9,130 nt of DNA from the NCBI GenBank assembly GCA_023428465.1, contig JAEYXM010000203.1, forward strand, positions 1 through 9,130. The letters are read 5' to 3'. The notes below the pieces were generated by a model that saw only the letters and a program-made list of their open reading frames with translations, searched no databases and had not been told where the DNA came from. Source of the stretch: Actinomycetes bacterium (GTDB lineage: Bacteria > Actinomycetota > Actinomycetes > Actinomycetales > Cellulomonadaceae). Made by a program: the position numbers and the translations under genes. Shown one piece after another: positions 1-6,228 of this stretch (the first letter of the stretch is position 1; every line of letters begins with the position of its first letter).

Positions 1-799
1 GCTCGGGACGGCGCGGTTCGGGCACCTGGGCGAGGCCGACGGGCGCCGGGTCTGCGCTCGTCGCGCCGCTCGCCTCGGCGCCGTTGCCTGCGCGGGCGTG
101 GGTGGCGAGGGGCTGGACGTCCATCACGGGCGCCCAGGCCTCGTCGGCGTCGATCGCGGCGAGTGCGGACTCTGCGGTCGCCGCGACGTCGTCGGCCCGG
201 GAAGCCTCGGCGGCGGCCGCTGCGGTCGCCTTCTTGGCGGCGGGTCGCTTGGCCACGATCCTCCTGGCGGCCGCCGGCTTGGCGGCCTGCGCCTCGGGCG
301 TCTCGTCGGCCGCAGCGTCCTGGGCAGCGGCGTCGTCGTCCGTCTGCGTGTTCTCGGCAGCGCCGGCCGGGGCGGCGTTCTTCTTGATGCGACGCTTCGG
401 GGCGGCCTCGGGGCGGTCGGCGAGCACGGTGTTGATCTGGGCGACGACGTCGTCGACGGCGACGTCACCTTCGCCGCCGGTCTCCTCGATCGCGGCGAGG
501 ATGAGGCGAACGGTGTCGACCATGCGGAGCAGGACGTCCGCGGTGGGGCCGTCCATGGCGCGCTTGCCGTCGCGGAGCTCGACGAGGAGGTTCTCGCCGG
601 CGTGCGTGAGCCGCTCGAGGGCGCCGAACGCGAGGAACCCGCTGGTGCCCTTGATCGTGTGGATGGTCCGGAAGACGCTCGCGAGCAGCTCGCGCGCGCC
701 CGGTTCCTTCTCCAGGGCCACCAGGTCGGAGTCCAGCTGGTCGAGATTGTCGTGGCTCTCCACCAAGAACTCTCGAACGATGTCGTCCAAGCCGTCCAC
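1..799 (-). CDS. cheA: CheA-type chemotaxis histidine kinase, N-terminal Hpt (P1) domain and linker; 3' end off the window
   Basis: The reading frame stays open to the left edge, so about 266 codons of a longer gene are visible. The first ~110 residues form a helical Hpt domain: an opening like EFLVESHDNLDQLDSDL, the phospho-acceptor motif HTIKGTSGF, and a later HAGENLL helix. In CheA this His takes phosphate from the kinase domain and passes it to CheY and CheB. A long low-complexity Ala/Lys/Arg/Pro/Asp-rich stretch follows, with no recognisable domain before the edge. The start is uncertain. ATG codons at 817 and 811 are in frame, but GTG at 799 has a good Shine-Dalgarno (GGAGGG, 809-804) and puts the His at residue 47, close to positions known in other CheAs (about 45-48). 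The kinase, dimerisation and CheW-like domains would lie outside, so a stand-alone Hpt protein is not excluded. It follows the HNH gene by about 40 nt on the same strand. Confidence 0.85.
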   Translation of the reverse strand, partial: MDGLDDIVREFLVESHDNLDQLDSDLVALEKEPGARELLASVFRTIHTIKGTSGFLAFGALERLTHAGENLLVELRDGKRAMDGPTADVLLRMVDTVRLILAAIEETGGEGDVAVDDVVAQINTVLADRPEAAPKRRIKKNAAPAGAAENTQTDDDAAAQDAAADETPEAQAAKPAAARRIVAKRPAAKKATAAAAAEASRADDVAATAESALAAIDADEAWAPVMDVQPLATHARAGNGAEASGATSADPAPVGLAQVPEPRRPE

Positions 800-803
800 A
801 ACG

Positions 804-809
804 CCCTCC
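804..809 (-). promoter_or_regulatory. Shine-Dalgarno GGAGGG favouring the GTG start of cheA at 799
   Basis: On the minus strand GGAGGG is followed by four bases and then GTG (799-797). The upstream in-frame ATG codons at 811 and 817 have no comparable purine run before them. The same bases contain an A-N-GGA core (AUGGA, 811-807), the motif CsrA proteins bind, so CsrA produced just upstream could in principle compete with the ribosome here. That last point is inference. Confidence 0.45.
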
Positions 810-841
810 ATGGCCATCACCGAGTCCGCGGCACATTCGTG

Positions 842-2464
842 TCACCGTTTCGATCGACCCCCGGCTGGGCCATGTGAGTGATCGACGGCGCCGATGGCGG
901 GTGATCCCGCTCGGGGGCGTCGGTACCCGGTGCCCGATTCGCCGTGCGGATCGCGCTTCGACGCGTGTGGTTCGGAGCCGCGCTCCGGGGTTCGCCGAGC
1001 CGGTGGCCGGGTGCGTGCGGGAGCCCGGGGCGTCGATGGTGATGCCGGTATTCGCTCCGGCCGCGCGGCGTGGCTCGCGGGTTCGGCTGGTCGTGGTGGG
1101 GGTGGTGCGGTGGAGACGTAGGCGTGCCCGGTCGGGGTGGTCGTGACGACCGTGTGCCGCCCGGTGACCGGGTCGGGCAGGACCGTCTGGGCCAGGGCGC
1201 CGGTGGTCTTGGCGTGGTTGCACGCCTCGCACAGCCCCTGCCCGTTGGTCAGGGTGGTCGGGCCGCCGTCGGCGGCGGGGGTGATGTGGTCCAGGTGCCG
1301 GATCGGTGCGTCGCAGTACGGGGTCCGGCACAGGCCCTGGTCGCGTGCCCGCAGCAACCCGGCCAGGCCTGAGGCGAAGAACCGTTGGCTCGACGAGGCC
1401 CCCACGAGCTGCCCGGTGGGGTCGGTGTAGATCCGCCGCAACCAGGCCGCGTCGGCGTCCAGCCCTGCGGCGACCAGGTTCCGGGCCACCTGACCCGGCA
1501 CGACCGCGGCGTCACCAGGAGCGTCGGTCAGCACCCCGGGCTCGCGGCCGGCACCCAGCAGCGTCGCGTCGGAGACGACGAGGTTCACCAGGACCGGCAC
1601 CGCCTCCACGGTGGCCTGACCGGTGAGGCGTTCGACCAGGGTGTCGGCCATGACCTGACCGCGCGACCGTGGTGTCACGTCGGTGCCCGCACCATCCTGG
1701 CCGGCGTCGCCCGGGTGGTCCCCGGTCGCGACCGCGGTGTCCGCGGCCGCCCGCAGTGCCGCATACGCGGCCACACCCTGGGCGACCGGGAGCAGGGCGG
1801 TCAGGTACGTCATCGTGTCCGGGGCCGGACGCAACCACACCGACCGCTCCGAAGCCGCCCGGCGGGCCCGCTCCGCCACCGCCGCCGGATCCAGCCGCGC
1901 CGCCCACGCCTTGACCGTGCCGACCAGCGCCCTCGTCCCCACACCCTCCAACGCGGCCAGGTCACCGCAGACCACGGCGTCGACCTGAGCCCGTGCCTCC
2001 ACCGGCAGGTGCGCGGTCTCCTTGACCAGCAACGTCGCCCGCCATGACGACAGCACCCCGGCACGCAACGCCGCCCAGGTGCACGGCATCTCCGACTGCC
2101 ACACCCGCGCCGCACCCAGAAACGACCGCGCCCGCGCCGGAGACTCCCGCAACGCCAGCCCGACGCGCACCGGCACATCCCGACCCCGACGCTCCGCCGG
2201 CACCCCTGCCGCGGCCTCCTCCGCGCGCACCGCCTCATCCACCGCCAGCGCAACCGACGCCTGCGCCGCGGTCACCGCCGAGGACAACTCCTCCAACGCC
2301 CGGAGCACGTCGATCCGCCCGGCTGCGTCGGCCGGAGCCACGGCGTCGATCAACCACCGGTGGACCGCCGCCACCGCCTCGGCCGCCAACACCCCCGTGG
2401 GCGGCACTGCACTCGCGTGCGGCGCATCAGCGTCCGCCGCGGTGACGACGGGACCGGAGCTCAT
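842..2464 (-). CDS. DUF222 (13E12-type) HNH endonuclease-family protein, under an SOS-type promoter
   Basis: The product has 540 residues. Residues ~25-330 are Ala-rich and helical, in the manner of the actinobacterial DUF222/13E12 repeat family. An HNH nuclease motif follows: Cys379 and Cys384 (CRTPYC), Asp392-His393 (LDHI), Asn407 (LTNGQ), then Cys412, Cys415, Asn416 and His417 (CEACNHAKT). The Cys pairs should hold a structural zinc, and His393, Asn407 and His417 fit the catalytic/metal site, so the nuclease site looks intact. Residues from ~453 are a Pro/Arg/His-rich, probably disordered tail. The biochemical role of this family is poorly known; DNA cleavage is expected from the motif only. 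The ATG at 2464 lies 7 bases past a -10 element, implying a leaderless mRNA. The gene interrupts a flagellar/chemotaxis set with which it has no obvious functional link, suggesting acquisition. No transposase or obvious target duplication is visible. Confidence is high for the family and low for function. Confidence 0.93.
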   Translation of the reverse strand: MSSGPVVTAADADAPHASAVPPTGVLAAEAVAAVHRWLIDAVAPADAAGRIDVLRALEELSSAVTAAQASVALAVDEAVRAEEAAAGVPAERRGRDVPVRVGLALRESPARARSFLGAARVWQSEMPCTWAALRAGVLSSWRATLLVKETAHLPVEARAQVDAVVCGDLAALEGVGTRALVGTVKAWAARLDPAAVAERARRAASERSVWLRPAPDTMTYLTALLPVAQGVAAYAALRAAADTAVATGDHPGDAGQDGAGTDVTPRSRGQVMADTLVERLTGQATVEAVPVLVNLVVSDATLLGAGREPGVLTDAPGDAAVVPGQVARNLVAAGLDADAAWLRRIYTDPTGQLVGASSSQRFFASGLAGLLRARDQGLCRTPYCDAPIRHLDHITPAADGGPTTLTNGQGLCEACNHAKTTGALAQTVLPDPVTGRHTVVTTTPTGHAYVSTAPPPPRPAEPASHAARPERIPASPSTPRAPARTRPPARRTPERGSEPHASKRDPHGESGTGYRRPRAGSPAIGAVDHSHGPAGGRSKR

Positions 2465-2470
2465 ACCGAC

Positions 2471-2499
2471 AGTCTATCGAACGCCTGTTCGACTCACAA
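2471..2499 (-). promoter_or_regulatory. Promoter of the DUF222-HNH gene (-35 TTGTGA, 17-bp spacer, -10 TAGACT), leaderless
   Basis: Read on the minus strand, TTGTGA (2499-2494) is followed by exactly 17 bp and then TAGACT (2476-2471), a good match to the housekeeping actinobacterial -10 (TANNNT). The next bases are GTCGGT and then the ATG at 2464, so transcription starting ~7 bases after the -10 would begin at the start codon itself. No Shine-Dalgarno precedes the ATG, which agrees with leaderless translation. The whole spacer is occupied by a LexA-type operator. Confidence 0.72.
2477..2492 (-). promoter_or_regulatory. LexA binding site (SOS box), TCGAAC-N4-GTTCGA
   Basis: The 16 bases are TCGAACGCCTGTTCGA on the plus strand: two perfect 6-bp inverted arms around GCCT. 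This equals the consensus known for mycobacterial LexA and closely matches the Bacillus DinR/LexA box (CGAAC-N4-GTTCG). It lies between the -35 and -10 of the HNH gene promoter and ends 12 bases from the start codon, where bound LexA would block RNA polymerase. Expected behaviour is repression in healthy cells and release after DNA damage. From memory, 13E12-family genes of Mycobacterium tuberculosis also carry LexA boxes. Confidence 0.85.
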
Positions 2500-2507
2500 C
2501 GCCTGTT
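2498..2507. repeat. Second copy of a 10-bp direct repeat (AACGCCTGTT), possible weak LexA half-box
   Basis: AACGCCTGTT occurs at 2480-2489, inside the SOS box, and again at 2498-2507, 18 bp away. The second copy keeps the AAC-N4-GTT core and a CAAC/GTTG palindrome, but its outer bases differ from the consensus. It overlaps the -35 region. It could be a weak second operator or a chance duplication. Confidence 0.45.
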
Positions 2508-2510
2508 GAT

Positions 2511-2546
2511 GGCTCCGTGAGTTCGCGCCGCCCACTGATCGGAGCC
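2511..2546 (-). terminator. Inverted repeat after csrA, candidate terminator lacking a U-tract
   Basis: GGCTCCG (2511-2517) pairs perfectly with CGGAGCC (2540-2546), and an inner AGT/ACT pair (2520-2522 with 2534-2536) can extend the stem past a small internal loop. It lies 15 bases after the csrA stop codon and just before the HNH gene promoter, where a terminator for the flagellar transcript would make sense. There is no run of U after the stem on the minus-strand transcript. It would have to be one of the U-less hairpins proposed in high-GC actinobacteria, or only a weak attenuator. Confidence 0.33.
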
Positions 2547-2560
2547 GTCTGGTCCGGCGC

Positions 2561-2800
2561 TCAGCCCTTGGACTTCGGCGCCCGCAGCGCCCGCAGGCTG
2601 TCGACGGCGTCGTCGCCGGCGGCGGCGGCCTCCCGGTTGGACTCAGTGACGGCCTCGTAGATCTCGGCGCGGGTCACCCGGACCTCGCGCGGCGCGTCGA
2701 TGCCGATCCGCACGCCGTCGGAGCGCACGTCAATGATGGTGATGACGATGTCGTCACCGATCATCAGGCGTTCGCCGATCCGTCGGCTCAGCACGAGCAT
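2561..2800 (-). CDS. csrA: CsrA, carbon storage / flagellar mRNA-binding translational regulator
   Basis: The 79-residue product matches CsrA along its whole core: MLVLSRRIGERLMIGDDI at the start, a VRIGIDAPREVRV strand segment, and RAEIYEAV leading into the C-terminal helix. Leu4 and Arg44, the residues that contact GGA motifs in the RNA, are both present. CsrA acts as a swapped dimer in the cytoplasm, binding A-N-GGA sites near ribosome binding sites; in flagellated Gram-positives it represses flagellin and is antagonised by FliW. No FliW gene lies in the window. The C-terminal tail after residue ~58 is somewhat long and Ala/Lys-rich. It follows the FlhF-like gene by 37 nt on the same strand, in a motility context. 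Which mRNAs it controls here cannot be told from the sequence. Confidence 0.96.
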   Translation of the reverse strand: MLVLSRRIGERLMIGDDIVITIIDVRSDGVRIGIDAPREVRVTRAEIYEAVTESNREAAAAGDDAVDSLRALRAPKSKG

Positions 2801-2806
2801 GCGGCG

Positions 2807-2812
2807 AGACTA
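2807..2812 (-). promoter_or_regulatory. csrA: Candidate -10 element (TAGTCT) giving a leaderless csrA transcript
   Basis: In the 37-nt gap before csrA, TAGTCT on the minus strand is followed by exactly six bases and then the ATG at 2800. This is the same geometry as the HNH gene promoter. No Shine-Dalgarno lies at a normal distance: the nearest purine run, GAGGGG, is about 14 bases from the ATG. No convincing -35 is visible 17-18 bp upstream. csrA may therefore be transcribed both with the flagellar operon and from its own weak promoter. Confidence 0.35.
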
Positions 2813-2837
2813 GCCCCTCACCGCCGCGGGCGACGCC

Positions 2838-4202
2838 TCACGCGTCCGACGCGTCCTCAGCCAGTCGCTCCGACAGCAGCGCCGCCCACACGACAGGCGT
2901 CGCCGGGAGCCCGTCGACCCACCCCACCGGGGTCCCGAGGTCGAGCACCGTCCCCGGCGCCTGCGCCTCGAACGTGTTCACGGCGGCGACCGCGTCGATC
3001 GGTCGCCTCTCGCCGACGTCGCGCAACCAGCGACGCATCTGGGCACCCCGCGCACCGGCGTCGAGGACACCCCACGCCTGGTCCGGGTCGAGCGCCTGCA
3101 GGAGCGTGGCCGCCGCGACGGTGCCCGACGCCGTCGGGCCGACGCCGAGCGCGACGAGCGTCGGCGCGTCCTCACGCAGGCGCGAGCGCACCCGTGCGGC
3201 CGCCGCGACCGTGAGCAGCCGTCGCCCGTGCCCGGCGACCGAGCCGATCTCCCCGGCGAGGAGCACGTCGTGCGCGTCGAGCCGGGCACGCTGCGCCATC
3301 TGCGCGGCGGTGCGCAGCGCGTGGTCACCCGACCCGACGACGACGACCAACGACCCCGGCGACAGCTGGACCCCCGGGGGCCGCGTGAACCGTCGCACCA
3401 GCAGCGGCAGCGGCACCGTCTCGTCGAGCGCCCCGAAGCCCTCGAGCAGCCGCACGGGCACGCCGAGCTCGAGCAGGCGCGCGACCGTCACGCCCTCGTC
3501 CGACGGCGCGACCGCAGGCGCCACCGCAGGCATCGCGTACGCGGGCGCCACCGGCGTGGGTTCGGGCTCGACGACGACGTCGACCTCGACCACCTCGGCG
3601 TCGGCCTCCACCTCGACCTCCACCTCGCCGAGCATCGCGTCGACCTCGTCTGCGACGTCGTCACGCTCCGGGGCCGGGACCACCGGCCACGTCATGAGCG
3701 GCGGCGCATCCGCGGGCCGCCGGGCGGGCGCCGCGGGCTCCGCAGGCGCCTCGGCTGCGGCCGACGCCGCGTCCTGCCCCCCGCCCTCGGCCGCGTCTTG
3801 CGCCCCGCCCTGCTCGGGCCCGACCATCGACCGCATCGACGCGAGCACCTGCGCGAACGTGTCCGTGCTGGTCGACACGAGCGGCTCGGGCTCGCCGGCC
3901 TCCGCCTCGGCCACGACGACCTCGCCGTCCCCGAGGTCGACGTCCGCCTCGTCCGCGGCCTCGAGCAGCGCGTCGATCCCGGCCGCCTCGCGCGCCCGCA
4001 CGGCGCGCATCCGCTCGCGCGCCGTCGGCGGGTCCGGCACCTCGACGACCAGCTCGTACCGCTCACGCGCGAAGAACCCCGCGAAGCCGCCGTCCCGGAT
4101 GCGCTCGGCCTTGACGATGCGGGCGTTCGGCCCCATCTCCGCCTTCACGCGCAGCATGAGGGCGGGCAGGTCCTCACCGTCCAGCAGCAAGCGCCTGGGC
4201 AT
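2838..4202 (-). CDS. flhF: FlhF-like flagellar protein with degenerate SRP-type GTPase domain
   Basis: The product has 454 residues. Residues ~4-55 (LLLDGEDLPALMLRVKAEMG, then NARIVKAERI and GGFAGFF) match the FlhF N-terminal B domain. Residues ~60-235 are a Pro/Ala/Glu-rich linker with an acidic Glu-Val run near 193-217. Residues ~238-450 look like the N and G domains of an SRP-family GTPase. The nucleotide motifs are missing: where GxxGxGKTTT should follow the LVVVV strand there is VGSGDHALRT (289-298), with no Lys-Thr; the DTAGR position reads about ALGVGPT (351-357); and TKLD is replaced by AVNTFE (407-412). FlhF is normally a GTPase that helps place flagella and recruit early components, so this copy may be a non-hydrolysing scaffold. 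Motif alignments were made by eye. The start overlaps flhA by 29 nt and is supported because the B domain begins at residue ~4. Confidence 0.8.
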   Translation of the reverse strand: MPRRLLLDGEDLPALMLRVKAEMGPNARIVKAERIRDGGFAGFFARERYELVVEVPDPPTARERMRAVRAREAAGIDALLEAADEADVDLGDGEVVVAEAEAGEPEPLVSTSTDTFAQVLASMRSMVGPEQGGAQDAAEGGGQDAASAAAEAPAEPAAPARRPADAPPLMTWPVVPAPERDDVADEVDAMLGEVEVEVEADAEVVEVDVVVEPEPTPVAPAYAMPAVAPAVAPSDEGVTVARLLELGVPVRLLEGFGALDETVPLPLLVRRFTRPPGVQLSPGSLVVVVGSGDHALRTAAQMAQRARLDAHDVLLAGEIGSVAGHGRRLLTVAAAARVRSRLREDAPTLVALGVGPTASGTVAAATLLQALDPDQAWGVLDAGARGAQMRRWLRDVGERRPIDAVAAVNTFEAQAPGTVLDLGTPVGWVDGLPATPVVWAALLSERLAEDASDA

Positions 4203-6228
4203 CCTCGATCACCCCCGCCGTCTCGATCTGCAGGCCGGCTCCCGTCACCTCCGAGTAGGAGAGCACCGTGAGGTTCGGCAGCGCCAGTGCCACCGTACGG
4301 CGCAGAGCGGGTCGCAGGGCGGGTGCACACACCAGGACGGCCTCGTGACCGGAGGACTCGGCCTGCGCGACGGCGCGGCGCAGCGACGCGAGGAGGCGGT
4401 CCGCGCGCGCCGGGTCGATGAGCAGGTGCGACCCGGCCTCCGACGGACGCACGGCCTCCAGGAGGGCGTGCTCGAGCGACGGCTCGAGAGTGACGACCGT
4501 CAGGACGCCGTCGTGCGCGCGCGGCGCGGCGAGCGCCGGGCCCAGCGCGGCGCGGGCCGACTCGACGAGACCCTCGACGTCCAGGGAGACCTTCGCGCGC
4601 AGCGTGAGGCCCTCGAAGATGCGGGGGAGGTCGCGGATCGGGACCTGCTCGGCGAGCAGCCCCTGCAGGACGCGCTGGATCTCGCCGAGGCCGAGGAGCC
4701 CGGGCACGAGCTCGTCGACGACGCTCGGGCTGACCTGCTTGACGCCCTCGGTGAGCACGCGGACGTCCTCACGCGACAGGAGCCGCGGCGCGTTGGCCTC
4801 GATGATCGCCCCGAGGTGGGTGATGAGCACGGACACGCGGTCGACGACGGTCGCACCCACCATCTCCGCGGCGTGGCGCAGCTCGGCGGGGATCCACTTG
4901 CCGGGCAGGCCGAACACGGGCTCGACGACGGACTGGCCGCCGATGCCGTCGAGGTTGTCGCCGAGCGCGAGCAGCCGGCCGCCGGGCGCCTCGCCCCGGC
5001 CGACCTCGACGCCGGAGATCCGCACGACGTACGTCGAGCGCGGCAGGTCCACGGAGTCGCGCGTGCGCACGGGCGGTACGACGACGCCGAGCTCCATCGC
5101 GATCTTGCGCCGCAGGGCGCGCACCCGCGAGAGGAGGTCGTTCTCGGTGCCGCTGCCGACGAGGTCCACCAGGTCGGGCGCGAGGAGGATCTCGAGTGCG
5201 TGCACGCGCATCTGCTCGATGAGGGCCTCGGGCGTGTCCGGGGACTGCGTGACCGCCGCCGCCTCGAGCTCCTGGCCGACCTCGGCCTCCTGCGGGGGCC
5301 GCACGCGCTGGGCGACGATCAGCAGGATCGCGCCGACCATCACGAACGGCACCTTCGGCATGCCGGGGACGAGCGCGAACCCGACGGCCGCGGCGCCCGC
5401 GATCTGCAGGGCGGTCTTGGACTGGGTGAGCTGGGCGGACGCCGTCGTGCCCATGTCGGAGTCGCTCGTGGCGCGCGTGACGATGAGGCCGGTGGACACC
5501 GACATGAGCAGCGCCGGGATCTGCGTGACGAGACCGTCACCGATGGTCAGGAGGCTGAACCGCTCGATGGCCTCGCCGGCGCTCATGCCCATCTGCATCA
5601 TGCCGACGGCGAACCCGCCGACGAGGTTGATGATCGTGATGACGATGCCGGCGATCGCGTCGCCCTTGACGAACTTCGAGCCGCCGTCCATCGCGCCGTA
5701 GAAGTCGGCCTCCGCCGCGATCTCGGCCCGCCGCTTGCGCGCCTGGTCCTCGTCGATGAGGCCCGCGTTGAGGTCGGCGTCGATCGCCATCTGCTTGCCC
5801 GGCATCGCGTCGAGCGTGAACCGCGCGCCGACCTCGGCGACGCGCCCCGCACCGTTCGTGATGACCGCGAACTGGATGACCACGAGGATCAGGAACACCA
5901 CGAGGCCGATGACGAGCGACCCGCCGACGACGAAGTGCCCGAACGCGCCGATGACCTCACCCGCGTACCCGTCGCGCAGGACGAGCCGCGTCGAGGCGAC
6001 GTTGAGTCCGAGCCGGAAGAGCGTGAGCACCAGCAGCAGCGACGGGAACACCGAGAAGTCCAGGGGCCGCGTCACGTACATGCTGGTGAGCAGCACGACG
6101 AGCGAGATCGCGATGTTGGTCACGATGAGCACGTCGAGCACGCTCGCGGGCAGCGGCACCACGAGCAGCAGGACGATGCCGACGACGCCCACCGGGACGG
6201 CGAGCTGGGTCATCCGCTTGCCGTTCAT
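4174..6228 (-). CDS. flhA: FlhA, flagellar type III export gate protein
   Basis: The 684-residue length is normal for FlhA. The first ~310 residues carry the membrane segments and the family's most conserved blocks: PLDFSVFPSLLL with RLGLNVASTRL (56-81), the cytoplasmic loop ARFTLDAMPGKQMAIDADLN with GLIDEDQARKRRAEI and ADFYGAMDG (135-182), then FVKGDAIAG, whose Asp190 corresponds to the Asp proposed to act in proton coupling. The remainder is the cytosolic ring-forming domain that docks chaperone-substrate complexes. FlhA couples proton motive force to export of rod, hook and filament subunits. I chose the ATG at 6228 because homology starts there, a strong GGAGGAGG Shine-Dalgarno (6240-6233) precedes it, and it overlaps the flhB stop as ATGA. 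The frame stays open for another ~280 codons upstream, but that part lies over flhB and has no FlhA similarity. Confidence 0.97.
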   Translation of the reverse strand: MNGKRMTQLAVPVGVVGIVLLLVVPLPASVLDVLIVTNIAISLVVLLTSMYVTRPLDFSVFPSLLLVLTLFRLGLNVASTRLVLRDGYAGEVIGAFGHFVVGGSLVIGLVVFLILVVIQFAVITNGAGRVAEVGARFTLDAMPGKQMAIDADLNAGLIDEDQARKRRAEIAAEADFYGAMDGGSKFVKGDAIAGIVITIINLVGGFAVGMMQMGMSAGEAIERFSLLTIGDGLVTQIPALLMSVSTGLIVTRATSDSDMGTTASAQLTQSKTALQIAGAAAVGFALVPGMPKVPFVMVGAILLIVAQRVRPPQEAEVGQELEAAAVTQSPDTPEALIEQMRVHALEILLAPDLVDLVGSGTENDLLSRVRALRRKIAMELGVVVPPVRTRDSVDLPRSTYVVRISGVEVGRGEAPGGRLLALGDNLDGIGGQSVVEPVFGLPGKWIPAELRHAAEMVGATVVDRVSVLITHLGAIIEANAPRLLSREDVRVLTEGVKQVSPSVVDELVPGLLGLGEIQRVLQGLLAEQVPIRDLPRIFEGLTLRAKVSLDVEGLVESARAALGPALAAPRAHDGVLTVVTLEPSLEHALLEAVRPSEAGSHLLIDPARADRLLASLRRAVAQAESSGHEAVLVCAPALRPALRRTVALALPNLTVLSYSEVTGAGLQIETAGVIEDAQALAAGR

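Noticed and set aside
818..870. Promoter (including a flagellar sigma-28 type) directly upstream of cheA
   Set aside because: No GCCGATAA-like or TANNNT element with a sensible -35 could be seen in the short gap or the adjacent end of the HNH gene.
84..881. Overlapping plus-strand frames of ~260 codons opposite cheA
   Set aside because: Their translations are Ser/Ala/Arg-rich or Gly/Val-rich with no domain, whereas the minus frame has a clear Hpt motif with the phospho-acceptor His.
465..1331. 288-codon minus-strand frame covering the end of the HNH gene and the start of cheA
   Set aside because: Out of frame with both recognised proteins; translation is Arg/Pro/His-rich shadow sequence with no Hpt or HNH motif.
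842..2546. Boundaries of a mobile element around the HNH gene (terminal inverted repeats or target duplication)
   Set aside because: Comparing both flanks by eye I found no convincing matching repeats, and there is no transposase or intron-like structure, so mobility is left as inference only.
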